Shown: positions 16,023 to 23,538, counted from the stretch's first letter. The stretch is DNA of 35,352 nt from a bacterium (GCA_024226515.1 JAAELQ010000010.1:1-35352); one strand, 5' to 3'. Notes: generated by a model from the sequence alone, not told the origin. Numbers and translations are program-made.

Positions 16023-16296
16023 TCACATACGGTGAAACCGACCCCGTGTTCGTCGTTCCCGCCGATTTCTGCTGCCGGTGGCGAAGGGTCGGGCACTCCG
16101 TTTTTTCAGGAATCGTCGTTGCGGCCACGGGACGGCATTTTCTCTCGGTTTTCCATCAACAAAAAAAACCCAATCGACTCTATTCTTGTCGAGAGGAAAA
16201 CGGCACGGGAGGGCCGATCGTCGGCCTACAACCAATCGACTGTGTTTGCCGGGGCCTGCGCTCGCACGGGGTAGTACCCGGCAAGGAGGAGGGCAC
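16023..16296 (+). promoter_or_regulatory. AT-rich divergent regulatory region upstream of the exosortase locus
   Basis: This 274-base gap separates the subtilisin and IPTL-CTERM-like genes. Its middle (about 16100-16200) is markedly A/T-rich for this genome, with T- and A-runs. It contains GTTTTCC (16148-16154) complementary to GGAAAAC (16195-16201), CTCTCG (16142-16147) complementary to CGAGAG (16190-16195), a GGCCGA/TCGGCC hairpin (16212-16226), and GGGTAGTACCC (16269-16279) just before the ribosome-binding site. TATTCT (16181-16186) is a -10 candidate. Which elements act on which gene cannot be told. Confidence 0.45.
16170..16241 (+). repeat. Direct repeat CCAATCGACT, two copies 62 bp apart
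   Basis: CCAATCGACT occurs at 16170-16179 and 16232-16241, spaced by almost six helical turns, so both copies face the same side of the DNA. The nine-base core CCAATCGAC occurs again at 27309-27317, upstream of the giant LamG gene. This is a candidate operator for a shared regulator; no regulator is identified. Confidence 0.35.
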
Positions 16297-17181
16297 ATGA
16301 GAACAAAGCTGGAAACGCGTCCCCGTACGCGTGGTCTCTTCATCGTGATCGTCGGCCTGTTGATCGCCGGGGTGGCAGCCGCCCAGGATATCCCGCTCGG
16401 CACCGACTGTTGGACGACCGAGGGGCCGACGACCATCGAGCTGCCCGTGCTGCCGAGCGGCTTCTTCGGCACGAAGGCCGGCACGCCGTCCGATCCGCGC
16501 GGGGCCCAGGTTGTCGCCATGAACGGCCTTCCGCTGCCGAACGGCGTGGTCACGGGAGACTGCGAGTGCCCGCCGGTGGAGCAGGTCGAACTGGTCTGGG
16601 TCGATCAGCACGGCACGCCGGTCGAGCCCGACGACCGCCACAAGGTCAAGCAGCAGGAAGTCGTCTCCCAGGGTGTGCCCCAGAACATCGACACCTGCGT
16701 CCGGCGCCTCGGAGTTATCAACTTTGCCGGTGTCGGTACTCCCGAGCAGGTCGACATCAGGCTCATCCAGCTGTCGCTCAAGTCGATTGCGCCGATCACC
16801 GTGACGTACGGCGGCCAGCCCAGTTCGCAGTTCCGCGTCTTCGTCGAGGAGTCCGGCAGTCAGACCCAGGGCATGATGACGTTCACGCCATCGGCGACCT
16901 CGGGCGGGGAATTCTCGGGGGACGTCGTCAACGACTCGCTGTTCGTCGACTTCGTCATCACGTTCGAGGACCTGGCCTCGATCCAGACGACGCCGAACCC
17001 GCTGTCGCCGATGTCGATCGAGTTCATCAATACAGCGGGAACGTTCGACACCGACGTGATCCAGACGGTGCCAGCGATGGACGACTGGGCGCTGGCGTTG
17101 CTGATCGTGGTACTGGCCGCGATCGCGGTGACGTCGCTGTACATGCTGCGCCGACGCCAGCAACAGACTTCCCACATGTAA
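16297..17181 (+). CDS. Secreted protein with IPTL-CTERM-like sorting signal
   Basis: A 294-residue exported protein. The start ATG has AAGGAGGAGGG upstream. A signal peptide (MRTKLETRPRTRGLFIVIVG, cleaved after AAAQ) is followed by a ~230-residue beta-rich domain I do not recognise, with several Cys (TDCWT, GDCECPP, IDTCVRR). The C-terminus is a tripartite sorting signal: motif VPAMDDWA at 258-265, a hydrophobic helix (266-284) and a basic cluster (LRRRQQ). This matches the IPTLxxWG-CTERM layout recognised by exosortase H, but with V-P-A-M for I-P-T-L and Ala after the Trp. Exosortase H is encoded two genes downstream, so this is the likely local substrate: exported, membrane-held, then cleaved at the motif. 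The transporter gene begins 16 bases after its stop, so they are probably co-transcribed. Confidence 0.85.
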   Translation: MRTKLETRPRTRGLFIVIVGLLIAGVAAAQDIPLGTDCWTTEGPTTIELPVLPSGFFGTKAGTPSDPRGAQVVAMNGLPLPNGVVTGDCECPPVEQVELVWVDQHGTPVEPDDRHKVKQQEVVSQGVPQNIDTCVRRLGVINFAGVGTPEQVDIRLIQLSLKSIAPITVTYGGQPSSQFRVFVEESGSQTQGMMTFTPSATSGGEFSGDVVNDSLFVDFVITFEDLASIQTTPNPLSPMSIEFINTAGTFDTDVIQTVPAMDDWALALLIVVLAAIAVTSLYMLRRRQQQTSHM

Positions 17182-17196
17182 CCACGGGATCGATCC

Positions 17197-19539
17197 GTGC
17201 CTGCCGAGAGATCTTCAGCCTGGGCCGCCTCCGTCGCGCGGTGTGCGGAGGCGCGCCCGTGGCGATTCCTGACCTGGATCGCCGTCGTGACCGTCGTTCT
17301 GGGGACGGGCGTTCTGCGTCTCGAACTGCGGACCGACGGGGCGGCGATCTATCCGACGGGGGACCCGACGGTCGAGCGCACCCGGCAGGACCGTCGGGAT
17401 TTTCGCGAGCTCGAGCAGGTCGTGGCCCTGGTCACCGCGACCTCCGCCGAAGGGACGGTGGTCGATCACACCGGGTTGGCCTACGTGAAGCGGCTTCACG
17501 AGTCGCTCGCGGGGGTTCCCGGCGTCGATGCGGGGCGCTCGTTTTCGCTGGCCACGATTCCGGATCCGACTCCGGGCGGCTCGCAGGTCTTCATTCCGTC
17601 GCTCCTCGACGAGTTGCCCTCGGAGGAAGGTGGCCTCGTCCGTCTACGCGAACGGATCCGAGCGTCTCCGATGGCCCGCGGGCTGTTCGTCTCGGACGAC
17701 GGGCGAGCGGCGGCGATCGTCGTGTCGCTGGATCGCCGGCATCCGCGAGAGGAGGTGTTCTCGGATCTCGAGGCGTGGGTCGAACATCAGCGGATCGCCG
17801 GCTTCGAGCTGGGGTTGACCGGCCCCGTCGCCGCGGAAGTGTCGCTGGGCCGTGCGGTGCTGGTCGATCTGCTGCGTCTCGTTCCCGCGATGATGGCCGT
17901 CGTCGCGCTGCTGCTGTTCGTCTCGCTGCGCTGCGTCGGCGGTGTTCTGGTTGCGCTGGCCGAGGTCGGGCTGGTGCTGGTGTGGACTCTCGGTCTGATG
18001 GGGCACCTCGGTATGCCGGTGACGATCGTCACCACGGTGCTTCCGGTCGTGGTGCTGGCGATGGCGGTGATCGACGAGATCCACCTGTTGCAGCGATTCG
18101 CCGTACATCGCAGGCACGATCGTGAGGTGCAAGGCTCGCCGATGCTGGCGGCGGTCCGCGACGTGGCGTCGCCGATCATCCTGACCTCGCTGACCACCGC
18201 GGCCGGCCTGCTCTCGTTTCTGGCGGCCTCGATCGCGCCGATACGACAGTTCGGACTGTTCGCGGCGATCGGGATCCTGTTCGCGATGGGGCTGAGCTTC
18301 TCGTTCGTGCCGGCGGCGGTCGCCGCACTGCCCGATCGCTGGTTCCGCGTCCCCGCACACCGTGCGGGCATCTTCCGGGTGCGCCGCACCGGCAAGCTCG
18401 GCGCACTGCTGGTGGGAGGCGCCGTCGTCCTGGTCGTCGCGCCCGGCGTCGGCCGGCTGGCGGTGCAGGATTCCTGGATCGACAACCTCGACCCCGAGTC
18501 GCGGCTCGTGCGGACGGAGCACGCATTCAACGAACACCTGTGGGGCACGTATCGCTACGACGTCGTGCTGCACGGTCCCGACACGTATTTCCAGCGAGCC
18601 GAGGGGTTGCAGCTGCTGGCCGACGTCGAGCGGGCCGCAAGGAGCGGACCGTTCGTGGGCGGCGTGCTGAGTCAATTGTCGGCCTACGAGACCGCCGCCG
18701 TGCTCGAGGGCGAGCCGGGATCGATTCTCGAGGCGACGCCCGAGACCGTGTGGCGTATCTCCGGCTTGCTGCACCTGTTTCAGCGCCGCATCGGGCTGCG
18801 CCAGCTCCTGCGTGGCGACGGTGCGGCGGCCCGGGTGCGGATCTTCGTCAACAGCGCGGACTTCGAGCGCGTCCGACGGCTCGAGACCCACCTGGCGCGG
18901 GCGATCCCGCGGGCGATCGGGGCGCGTGCCGTGGGCTACCATTTCAGCGGGGACCTTCCCGCGTCGCAGGCCGCGGTGCGCTCGGTCGTGAGCAACATGA
19001 CACGTTCGATCACCTGGGCGCTGCCGGCCGTCGCGCTGATCCTGTCCGTGGCCTATCGCTCGGTTCCGCTCGGTCTCGTGGCGCTCGCGCCGCTCGGATT
19101 CTCGCTGACCGTTTTGCTCGGGACGATGGGTTACGGCGGGGTGCCTCTCGGGATCGCCACGAGCATGTTCTGCGCGGTCGCGATCGGCGTGGGCGTCGAC
19201 TTCGCCGTGCATTACCTCCACGCGTGCGAGCAGTTGCGAGAGGACGGAGTGGAGCCCACGCTCGTGGCGAGTTCCGCGTGGCATCGTGTCGGGCCCTCGA
19301 TCCAGTGGAGCGCTCTGGTCTTGACGCTCGGCCCGCTGGTGCTCGCGCTGTCGGGGATGCTGCCGGTGCGGAGTCTGGGCCTGCTGCTCTCCGCCGCCAT
19401 CGCGTTGTGCTACGTGGCTACGCGGATGCTGCTTCCTCCGATCGTCACGCGCTGGTTCGGTTCGAGAGAGGTCGGTCGTCGAGCTTCACACGACCGGGTT
19501 GTCGTCCCGGTCCATCAGGGGGCCCCAGGTGGCAAGTAA
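17197..19539 (+). CDS. RND/MMPL-family transporter
   Basis: A 780-residue inner-membrane protein with the RND layout: one N-terminal helix (~22-40), a ~170-residue periplasmic loop, a helix bundle (~220-375), a second periplasmic loop (~410-600) and a second bundle (~600-760). It resembles MMPL-type, lipid- or hopanoid-exporting members, which use proton motive force through acidic residues in the helices: AVIDEIHLLQRF in the first half and VGVDFAVHYLHACEQL in the second. The cargo is unknown. It sits between the CTERM substrate and exosortase H and overlaps the exosortase start by 11 bases, so translational coupling and a shared envelope task are likely. The GTG start has only a weak upstream GGGA; no better in-frame start is seen near the first helix. 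Confidence 0.87.
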   Translation: MPAERSSAWAASVARCAEARPWRFLTWIAVVTVVLGTGVLRLELRTDGAAIYPTGDPTVERTRQDRRDFRELEQVVALVTATSAEGTVVDHTGLAYVKRLHESLAGVPGVDAGRSFSLATIPDPTPGGSQVFIPSLLDELPSEEGGLVRLRERIRASPMARGLFVSDDGRAAAIVVSLDRRHPREEVFSDLEAWVEHQRIAGFELGLTGPVAAEVSLGRAVLVDLLRLVPAMMAVVALLLFVSLRCVGGVLVALAEVGLVLVWTLGLMGHLGMPVTIVTTVLPVVVLAMAVIDEIHLLQRFAVHRRHDREVQGSPMLAAVRDVASPIILTSLTTAAGLLSFLAASIAPIRQFGLFAAIGILFAMGLSFSFVPAAVAALPDRWFRVPAHRAGIFRVRRTGKLGALLVGGAVVLVVAPGVGRLAVQDSWIDNLDPESRLVRTEHAFNEHLWGTYRYDVVLHGPDTYFQRAEGLQLLADVERAARSGPFVGGVLSQLSAYETAAVLEGEPGSILEATPETVWRISGLLHLFQRRIGLRQLLRGDGAAARVRIFVNSADFERVRRLETHLARAIPRAIGARAVGYHFSGDLPASQAAVRSVVSNMTRSITWALPAVALILSVAYRSVPLGLVALAPLGFSLTVLLGTMGYGGVPLGIATSMFCAVAIGVGVDFAVHYLHACEQLREDGVEPTLVASSAWHRVGPSIQWSALVLTLGPLVLALSGMLPVRSLGLLLSAAIALCYVATRMLLPPIVTRWFGSREVGRRASHDRVVVPVHQGAPGGK

Positions 19540-20083
19540 GAAACGAAGACGCAACAACTCGACGGATGACGCCGACGTGCGCCGGATGGTGTTCCGCTTT
19601 CTGCTCGTGTTCCTTCCGCTCGTGACGGCCTTGCTGGTCGCGCTCGCCGAGCCGGTGGTGTTCGAGACGTTCCGCGAGCCCTTCTGCACGCGGCTCGCGT
19701 CGATCTGCGCCGCCGCACTCGGGGTCGTCGGAGTCCAGACGTCGTTGAGCGGTACGCTGCTCTCCGTCGGAGGGATCCACGTCGAGATCGTCCGGCAGTG
19801 CGACGGACTGCAGGCCCTGGCGATTCTGGTCTCCGCCATCGCGGCTTTTCCCGCCACGCTCAAGTCCAGGGCGATCGGCCTGCTTCTCGCGATCCCGCTC
19901 GTGCTGGCGATCAACGTGCTGCGGATCGGCGTGCTGGTCCTGCTCGGCCTCGTGTCGAAGGACCTGTTCCAGATGATTCACGTCTACGTCTTCCAGGTCG
20001 CGTTGATCGGTGCGGTCGCCGCGATCTTCATAGGATGGACCCGTGTTTTTGCAACCGAGAGCCTGGCTCGACTCACAGCCTAG
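19529..20083 (+). CDS. xrtH: Exosortase H (IPTLxxWG-CTERM-specific)
   Basis: A 184-residue polytopic membrane protease/transpeptidase of the exosortase family, within the size range of exosortase H. The catalytic set is visible: Cys91 in VRQCDGLQALAIL, Arg132 in INVLRIGVL and His151 in FQMIHVYVFQV. A basic leader (MASKKRRRN) precedes about five membrane helices. By family knowledge it cuts IPTL-type C-terminal signals on the outer side of the membrane; the gene at 16297 is the candidate substrate. The GTG at 19529 was chosen over TTG 19499 because AGGGGG lies at 19517-19522, six bases upstream. It overlaps the transporter gene by 11 bases and the next gene by 41 bases, a tight operon. The H subtype rests on size, the neighbouring IPTL-like substrate and the following gene. 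Confidence 0.9.
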   Translation: MASKKRRRNNSTDDADVRRMVFRFLLVFLPLVTALLVALAEPVVFETFREPFCTRLASICAAALGVVGVQTSLSGTLLSVGGIHVEIVRQCDGLQALAILVSAIAAFPATLKSRAIGLLLAIPLVLAINVLRIGVLVLLGLVSKDLFQMIHVYVFQVALIGAVAAIFIGWTRVFATESLARLTA

Positions 20084-20630
20084 TGTGAGGTTCGTCGCGC
20101 TGGCGGCGCTGCTGTACCTCATGCTCTACCCGGCGTGGATCGCCATGGGGCCGGCATACGGTCACATCGTCGCGGAGGCGTATGTCGTCGTCGCGCCCGC
20201 GCTGGAGCATCCCACGCGTACGATCGCGGCGACTCCGAACGGGGACGCCACGGTCCTGTCGACCACGAAGGACTACCCGAGTTTCTCCGTGGCGAACAAG
20301 AACCTGTTCATCGATCTGCCGGTCCTGATCGCCCTGATCCTGGCCCTTCCGCGTCGCCCGTGGCCGATGCGGCTGAAGATGATGACGATCGGGGCCGGTG
20401 TGCTGCTGACGGTCCACCTCGTGGCGTTCGCAACGGCGGTCCACATCAGTCACGCCCAGTCGGATCTGAGCCGCTTCGAGACGGTTCCCGGGTGGTTCAC
20501 GCTCTACGTTGTTTCCTCTCTGCGGCGCTTGCTGTATTCCGACGCGATCCTGGCGATCCCGTTCCTGACCTTCGGCGTGCTCGCGTTGCTGTATCGTCCG
20601 GACTCGAAGAGAAAGCGACGGCAGCAGTGA
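20043..20630 (+). CDS. Exosortase H-associated membrane protein
   Basis: A 195-residue membrane protein that overlaps the 3' end of xrtH by 41 bases in another frame. It starts at GTG 20043, with AGGATGG just upstream. Helices are at ~15-35 (FVALAALLYLMLYPAWIAMG), ~90-105, ~115-135 and ~165-185, with an extracytoplasmic stretch between the first two (ATPNGDATVLSTTKDYPSF) and a basic cytoplasmic tail (RPDSKRKRRQQ). Position, size and topology match the accessory protein usually encoded directly after exosortase H. Its molecular role is not known; help in substrate presentation or in transfer of cleaved protein to an acceptor is an inference. It is the last gene of the exosortase cluster; the following GST gene has its own -10 element. 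Confidence 0.8.
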   Translation: MFLQPRAWLDSQPSVRFVALAALLYLMLYPAWIAMGPAYGHIVAEAYVVVAPALEHPTRTIAATPNGDATVLSTTKDYPSFSVANKNLFIDLPVLIALILALPRRPWPMRLKMMTIGAGVLLTVHLVAFATAVHISHAQSDLSRFETVPGWFTLYVVSSLRRLLYSDAILAIPFLTFGVLALLYRPDSKRKRRQQ

Positions 20631-20647
20631 GCCTTCGGGCGCTGGGG

Positions 20648-20675
20648 TATGCTTGCCCCGTACCCCGAGGAGGAG
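20648..20675 (+). promoter_or_regulatory. -10 element and ribosome-binding site of the GST-like gene
   Basis: TATGCT (20648-20653), preceded by GGGG, is followed by GAGGAGGAG (ending near 20674) and ATG 20680. The ribosome-binding site is strong and selects this ATG over the in-frame upstream codons. No -35 element is clear. Confidence 0.35.
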
Positions 20676-20679
20676 CGCC

Positions 20680-21153
20680 ATGACCCCCGAGATCGCGGTT
20701 TACGGCTTCGAGACATCCAACAACATGAAGGTGCGGATCGCCCTGGGCTACAAGGAGATCCCGTACGAGTTCCACACGATCGACCCGCGCGACCGGCCCG
20801 GACTGTTCGGCGCGACGCATCGCGAGCAGTGGGAGATCGAGGACGAGGAGCTGTTGGCGCGCGCGAGTCTCTCCGGTCCCCTGATGGAGATCGTGCACCA
20901 GCAGGTTTACGGCGACACGGTCGACGACGCGATGCAGGCGCGCTGCGCCGAGAAGTTCGGCGAGGCGACGGCAAGGCTGGCCGATCGACTCGGCTCGGGC
21001 CAATGGCTGGTGGGCGACGGCATGACCGCCGCGGACATCACCGCGGCGGCGGTGATCCACCGCGTGCGGGTGGCCGGCATGTTCGAGATCCGTGCTCTCG
21101 ACCGCCTGGCGCCATGGGTCGATCGGGTGATGTCCTACGACCGAGGTGGCTAG
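20680..21153 (+). CDS. Glutathione S-transferase-like protein with internal deletion
   Basis: A 157-residue protein; normal GSTs have ~200-230 residues. The N-terminus starts as a GST thioredoxin-like domain (IAVYGFETSNNMKVRIALG, IPYEFHTIDPRDRPG), with Ser/Asn at the usual active-site position. It then jumps directly to the helical domain (LFGATHREQWEIEDEELLAR, LADRLGSGQWLVGDGMTAAD). About 45-50 residues are missing at that junction, including the cis-Pro strand and the Glu-Ser glutathione-binding motif, and no other frame contains them. The C-terminus also ends early (VDRVMSYDRGG) where it abuts a zinc-ribbon fragment. It is probably inactive as a glutathione transferase although the frame is open. 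The start is fixed by a strong GAGGAGGAG upstream. Confidence 0.7.
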   Translation: MTPEIAVYGFETSNNMKVRIALGYKEIPYEFHTIDPRDRPGLFGATHREQWEIEDEELLARASLSGPLMEIVHQQVYGDTVDDAMQARCAEKFGEATARLADRLGSGQWLVGDGMTAADITAAAVIHRVRVAGMFEIRALDRLAPWVDRVMSYDRGG

Positions 21154-21317
21154 AGGTCAAGGGCGCCGGCCTTGCGGCGCTGCTCGAGTTCTCGCGCCAG
21201 ATGATCACGGTCTCGTGTACCGGATGTGGATACACGGAGTTCTACAACTCGGATGTCCTCGAGGGAACCGCCGAGCTCGACTCGATCCTGGACGTGATCT
21301 TCCCCAGGCGCGACTAG
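21141..21317 (+). pseudogene. 3' fragment of a zinc-ribbon nucleic-acid-binding protein gene
   Basis: In a frame different from the GST, the sequence encodes WLEVKGAGLAALLEFSRQ then ITVSCTGCGYTEFYNSDVL to a stop at 21317. This matches the C-terminal half of small zinc-ribbon proteins (PF09855-like) with CxxCG followed by YTE(F/L)Y. The N-terminal half with the first CxxC is absent, and no start codon or ribosome-binding site belongs to the frame upstream; only an internal ATG at 21201 would give ~38 residues. I read it as a truncated gene joined by deletion to the GST 3' end. It overlaps the convergent DUF2807 stop by four bases. Confidence 0.55.
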
Positions 21318-22063
21318 TTCGGGATCTGCTCCACGCGTCCGGTGCCCGTGATGTCGATCGTCAGCGCGGGGTCGCCGATGTACTGCACCAGCCCGTCGCC
21401 GAGGATCGTCACGTCCAGCGTGCCGCTGACGCGCACGACGATCGTACCCACGCCGGTGAAATTCACCGTGGCGTCGACGCCGGCCAGATCGCTTCCGTCG
21501 AAGTTGCCGACGCCGGACAGCGTGATCTCCTGCATCTCGGCGGTGCCGGACAGCGTGAAACCTCCCACCCCGGTGTGATCGATCTCGAGCTCGTCGACGT
21601 CGAGGTCGGTCGCCTCCAGGCCGCCGACGCCGGTCAGCGTCAGCGACAGGCTGGGCGTCATCAGCAGGTCGTCGATCTCGATCTCGCCGACACCGGTGTG
21701 ACGGATCTCGTTCAGGTCGATCGCCGTCAGGGAGTACTCGATACCGTCGCTCGGCATGACGTCGATGCCACGCTCCGTGCGGATCTCCAGCCGCCCGTTC
21801 CGGACGTCCGTCTGCAGATATTCCAGCAGGTTGTCGTCGGTGGTGATGCTCAACGACTCGACGGCCCCCATCTCGATCTCGAGCGAGCCTTCTCCGGCAA
21901 ACAACACGCTGTCGAATCCGCTGACCGTACGGTCCTCGGCCGCGATGGTCCCCGAACCGACTACGGTTTCCGTCTGCGTAAAGCCGCTGCTGCTGCTGCT
22001 GTCACAGGCGGCGCCGACGGCGACGATCAGCATCGCGAGGGGGAGGATGAGTATGCGTTGCAT
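21314..22063 (-). CDS. DUF2807 (head GIN domain) putative lipoprotein
   Basis: A 249-residue protein. The start at 22063 has AGGAGGG seven bases upstream and yields a lipoprotein-type signal (MQRILILPLAMLIVAVGAAC) with candidate lipidated Cys20 followed by a Ser linker; the box is slightly atypical (Gly-Ala-Ala-Cys). The mature part is a DUF2807 beta-helix-like domain with GSGTIAAEDRTVSGFDSVLF and recurrent GVG turns (HTGVGEIEIDD, LTGVGGLEATD, HTGVGGFTLSG, LSGVGNFDGSD, FTGVGTIVVRV), as in the head domain described for putative auto-transporter adhesins. Function is unknown; surface or outer-membrane attachment is likely. A promoter lies just upstream and a hairpin separates it from the beta-helix gene, so it is probably transcribed alone. 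Confidence 0.88.
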   Translation of the reverse strand: MQRILILPLAMLIVAVGAACDSSSSSGFTQTETVVGSGTIAAEDRTVSGFDSVLFAGEGSLEIEMGAVESLSITTDDNLLEYLQTDVRNGRLEIRTERGIDVMPSDGIEYSLTAIDLNEIRHTGVGEIEIDDLLMTPSLSLTLTGVGGLEATDLDVDELEIDHTGVGGFTLSGTAEMQEITLSGVGNFDGSDLAGVDATVNFTGVGTIVVRVSGTLDVTILGDGLVQYIGDPALTIDITGTGRVEQIPN

Positions 22064-22088
22064 GGTCGAACCCTCCTGTTCACCGGAC

Positions 22089-22117
22089 ATGCTAGTCCTC
22101 GGAAGGAGGGCGTCGAA
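22089..22117 (-). promoter_or_regulatory. Promoter of the DUF2807 gene
   Basis: Read on the minus strand: TTCGAC (22117-22112), a 17-base spacer, then TAGCAT (22094-22089). The predicted start near 22082 gives a ~19-base leader that carries the AGGAGGG ribosome-binding site. Confidence 0.45.
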
Positions 22118-22122
22118 ACCGC

Positions 22123-22145
22123 GACGCCGACGAACCTGCGGCGTC
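22123..22145 (-). terminator. Seven-bp hairpin downstream of the beta-helix gene
   Basis: On the minus strand GACGCCG (22145-22139) pairs perfectly with CGGCGTC (22129-22123) around a nine-base loop, about 40 bases after the beta-helix stop codon and just before the DUF2807 promoter. There is no proper U-run after it, so it is terminator-like by position rather than by full structure. Confidence 0.35.
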
Positions 22146-22185
22146 AAAGGACCGTTTTTGGTCGACCGGCCGAATTATCCCCGAA

Positions 22186-23370
22186 CTAGCAGGTGCCGGG
22201 CGCGTCGACCATGTTGTCGCCGAACGAGCGGTTGGCGTCCGCGTCGACCGCGGGATCCAGGCCCGTCTCGTCGCACACCGCCGGAGAGGCGCAGGGCGAT
22301 GCCGGAACCCCGGTGCACGTCGCCGCCGGCAGGTCGGCATCGTTGTCGCGCAGCACGTTGTTCCCGTAGCTGTTGCCGTCGCTGTTGTCGCGCAGGTAGA
22401 TCCCGAAGGTGTCGTTGCGGTTGAACTGATTGCCCTGGATGAAGCAACGGTCGGAGTCGTTCATGTCGAGACCGTGCTCCCCGTTCGACGACGCCAGATT
22501 GTCCTTGATGGTGCACTCGTCGCAGTTGTACAGCTCGATCCCGGTGGCGTCCGAATCGCTGACGTTGTTCTCCGCGATCGTGCACTCCTCGCAGCCGCTG
22601 ATCGGACCGACTCCGGAGTCTCCGATCTCGATGCCGGTGCCGCCGCCGGAGATGTTGTTGCCCACGATGACGGTCGAGCGGCCGTAGCGCACGCGCAACC
22701 CGACCCGCGAGGGGTCGAAGGGGTTGACGATCTGGTTGTTACGAATCGTGGCCGAGCGGTTGGTCCAGCGAAACTCGATGCCGATCGCCGTGTCGCGGAC
22801 GACGTTGTCCTCGATGATGCCGGTCATCTGATCCGAGCTCGACGCTGAGTCGGCGACGCGAATCCCGGAGCCGAGTGTCTCGACGACGAGATTGCGCCGG
22901 ATGGCGAAGTTGGTGACCTTGTCCAGGTACAGCCCCTCGTCACCGCCCTTGATCTTGACGTCCTCGACGATCACCAGATCCTCGTCGCCGTCCGTGCCCG
23001 TGACGAAGACGGTGTCCTCGTCGTCGTCGCCGCCGACCACCGACCCGTTGCGCATCGTGAAGTTCTCGAGCCCCGTTACCTCGATGACCGAGAGGCCTCC
23101 GTTCACGGTGGTCAGCGTGAAGCCGTTGAGGTCGATCTCGACGTTCTGGTCCGTCCCGTTGCCGATGATGCGGATCACCGACGTTCCGATCGCGGCCGTG
23201 ATGTCGCGTGTGACGACGTAGTTGCCGGAGATGTTCGACGTCGTGCCGTCGAGCACGACCGGCTCGAAGATCGGGATGCGACCTTCCTCGGCCGAGACCA
23301 GCCCTGCGTACGCGACCAGCAGCGCTGCGGCACATGCGACAGAAACGACGGAGCGGCGATGTTCCCGCAT
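22186..23370 (-). CDS. Secreted right-handed parallel beta-helix protein
   Basis: A 394-residue exported protein. The start at 23370 has GAGAGGGG upstream and gives a signal peptide (MREHRRSVVSVACAAALLVA, cleaved after LVSAEE). The mature chain has about ten short repeats of a pectate-lyase-like or NosD-like parallel beta-helix: IRIIGNGTDQNVEIDLNGF, NFTMRNGSVVGG, AIRRNLVVETLGSGIRV, NNISGGGTGIEIGDSG, CTIAENNVSDSDATGIELYN, CTIKDNLASSNGEHGLDMND and FIQGNQFNRNDTFGIYL. Paired Cys (GCEECTIAEN, NCDECTIKD) recur at equal turns and could stack or form disulfides. No lyase catalytic residues can be assigned, so carbohydrate binding or a structural role is as likely as enzyme activity. It lies divergent from the gene at 23539, with a clear promoter between them. 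Confidence 0.88.
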   Translation of the reverse strand: MREHRRSVVSVACAAALLVAYAGLVSAEEGRIPIFEPVVLDGTTSNISGNYVVTRDITAAIGTSVIRIIGNGTDQNVEIDLNGFTLTTVNGGLSVIEVTGLENFTMRNGSVVGGDDDEDTVFVTGTDGDEDLVIVEDVKIKGGDEGLYLDKVTNFAIRRNLVVETLGSGIRVADSASSSDQMTGIIEDNVVRDTAIGIEFRWTNRSATIRNNQIVNPFDPSRVGLRVRYGRSTVIVGNNISGGGTGIEIGDSGVGPISGCEECTIAENNVSDSDATGIELYNCDECTIKDNLASSNGEHGLDMNDSDRCFIQGNQFNRNDTFGIYLRDNSDGNSYGNNVLRDNDADLPAATCTGVPASPCASPAVCDETGLDPAVDADANRSFGDNMVDAPGTC

Positions 23371-23427
23371 CTTGGGCCCCTCTCTGGTTGGATCACCTGG
23401 GATCGCGGGGGAGCTGAAGTTGCCCCC

Positions 23428-23457
23428 AATAAACCACGGACCCGCGCCGAGGGACAA
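23428..23457 (-). promoter_or_regulatory. Promoter of the beta-helix gene
   Basis: On the minus strand: TTGTCC (23457-23452), an 18-base spacer, then TTTATT (23433-23428). The predicted start near 23421 gives a ~50-base leader with GAGAGGGG before the ATG. Confidence 0.4.
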
Positions 23458-23538
23458 GAACTTTCTCTCCGAGCAGCGTCGTTCGTGATGGATCTGTAAT
23501 ATCCAGCCACAATCTCGGGGTTTTCCTCACAGGACACG

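Noticed and set aside
16269..16279. GGGTAGTACCC palindrome before the CTERM-substrate gene considered as an RNA hairpin
   Set aside because: The loop would be a single base, so it cannot fold as RNA. As a DNA operator it is only five bases per arm and could be chance.
16100..16296. A riboswitch or cyclic-di-GMP aptamer upstream of the exosortase locus
   Set aside because: I found no match to a conserved riboswitch core; only simple hairpins and repeats are visible.
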